From positions 1 to 13,044 of the forward strand of contig CAZMRK010000725.1 in assembly GCA_964568355.1 (NCBI GenBank): a DNA stretch of 13,044 nt. The letters are read 5' to 3'. Each line of letters starts with the position of its first letter. The stretch's first letter is position 1. The stretch is from JAJPJX01 sp964568355 (GTDB lineage: Bacteria; Acidobacteriota; Terriglobia; Bryobacterales; Bryobacteraceae). Under the pieces are notes generated by a model. It saw nothing but the letters and a program-made list of their open reading frames with translations. It was not told where the DNA came from and did not search any database. A program made the position numbers and the translations under genes. This document shows, in pieces, positions 12,322 to 13,044 of the stretch.

Positions 12322-13044
12322 ATGGCTTCCCAGGAAACGGCCTCCCATCCGGTTGTAAACCCGTGGATCATCGCCATCTCGGTCATGCTGGCGACATTCA
12401 TGGAGGTGCTGGACACCACCGTAGTGAACGTGTCGCTGCCGCATATCGCCGGCAGTATGTCATCCAGCGTGGAAGAGGCCACCTGGGCGCTGACCTCCTA
12501 CCTGGTGGCAAATGCCATCGTCCTGCCGATGACGGGCTGGCTGGCGAATTTTTTTGGACGCAAGCGCCTGCTGATCTCGGCGGTTACCGGCTTCACGGCG
12601 GCATCTTTCCTCTGCGGCCTGGCGCCCAATCTGTTCACGCTGATTTTCTTCCGCGTCGTGCAGGGGGCTACCGGCGGGGCGCTCCAGCCGCTTTCCCAAG
12701 CCGTTATGTTGGAGGCCTTCCCGCCCCAGGACCGGGGCAAAGCGATGGCTTTCTGGGGGCTGGGAGTGGTGGTGGCGCCGATGCTCGGCCCGGTGCTGGG
12801 CGGATGGCTGACCGACAGCTATAGCTGGCGCTGGGTGTTTTATATCAACATCCCGGTGGGGATCGCTTCGGTGGTCATGACCCGCATGTTTATCTTCGAT
12901 CCCCCTTATATCCGGCGCGGTTCCTCGCGGATCGATTACTGGGGCATGGGGTACCTCGCCTTAGGGATCGGCGCGCTGCAGGTCGTACTGGATAAGGGGC
13001 AGGAAGACGACTGGTTCGGTTCCAATTTCATCCTTACGCTGTCC
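12322..13044 (+). CDS. DHA2-family MFS drug exporter (EmrB/QacA-like), C-terminus cut by window edge
   Basis: Proton-coupled multidrug or metabolite exporter of the 14-helix DHA2 family in the inner membrane. 241 codons are visible from ATG 12322, about half of the usual ~500 or more. The first helix carries FMEVLDTTVVNVSLPHIAG (26-44), the family motif in helix 1 with D31. Motif A reads GWLANFFGRKRLL (72-84), with Asn in place of the common Asp at position 76. FFRVVQGATGGALQPLSQAV (109-128) is the motif B region. The antiporter motif C is GLGVVVAPMLGPVLGG (146-161). YSWRWVFYINIPVG (167-180) is highly typical of EmrB. No clear Shine-Dalgarno is present. Usually an EmrA/HlyD-type adaptor accompanies it; none is in the window upstream. 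Confidence 0.95.
   Translation, partial: MASQETASHPVVNPWIIAISVMLATFMEVLDTTVVNVSLPHIAGSMSSSVEEATWALTSYLVANAIVLPMTGWLANFFGRKRLLISAVTGFTAASFLCGLAPNLFTLIFFRVVQGATGGALQPLSQAVMLEAFPPQDRGKAMAFWGLGVVVAPMLGPVLGGWLTDSYSWRWVFYINIPVGIASVVMTRMFIFDPPYIRRGSSRIDYWGMGYLALGIGALQVVLDKGQEDDWFGSNFILTLS

Overview
The window is GC-rich, densely coded and has no gene-free stretch longer than about 170 bases. Tat- or Sec-tagged carbohydrate enzymes, a DUF362 protein, a GT21-like glycosyltransferase and Cys-rich secreted proteins of unknown function together suggest an Acidobacteriota genome, probably of the Solibacter/Bryobacter type. This assignment is by general resemblance; no marker gene is present. I see no rRNA, tRNA, CRISPR array, insertion sequence or prophage gene.

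Left part (1-3631): a Tat-exported sugar-acid dehydratase of the enolase superfamily runs off the left edge on the minus strand. It is divergent, by only 25 bp, from a membrane GT2/GT21 glycosyltransferase. A Tat-tagged DUF362 protein follows.

Central part (3627-6163): a perfect TATAAT box overlaps the DUF362 stop codon. It is followed by a well-spaced Shine-Dalgarno, a 19-codon lysine-rich ORF, a long GC-rich hairpin with a T-run, and then thiC (short form, HMP-P synthase). No TPP riboswitch is visible where one would be expected, so this leader is the most unusual regulatory structure here. A nucleoside hydrolase follows thiC without a gap. Its codons upstream of the obvious GTG start encode a signal peptide that begins at a CTG overlapping the thiC stop.

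Chemotaxis unit (6244-8013): a sigma-28 (FliA/SigD) type promoter, one chemoreceptor gene with a CheR/CheB-type C-terminal pentapeptide, and a strong intrinsic terminator form a self-contained transcription unit.

Right part (8029-13044): three close-packed plus-strand genes encode a secreted TIM-barrel glycosidase-like protein, a Gfo/Idh/MocA oxidoreductase and a small P-loop kinase, the last two overlapping at TTGA. They converge, with a 4-nt overlap of stop codons, on a minus-strand pair: an exported Cys-rich protein and an exported aldose 1-epimerase. A DHA2-family MFS exporter starts divergently and runs off the right edge.

Taken together this is ordinary chromosome of a polysaccharide-degrading soil-type bacterium, with sugar enzymes on both sides of a thiamine gene and a chemoreceptor unit. 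I see no defence or mobile system. The best candidates for something undescribed are the thiC leader with its microORF, the three-gene glycosidase/oxidoreductase/kinase cluster, and the CxxC/CxCC exported protein.
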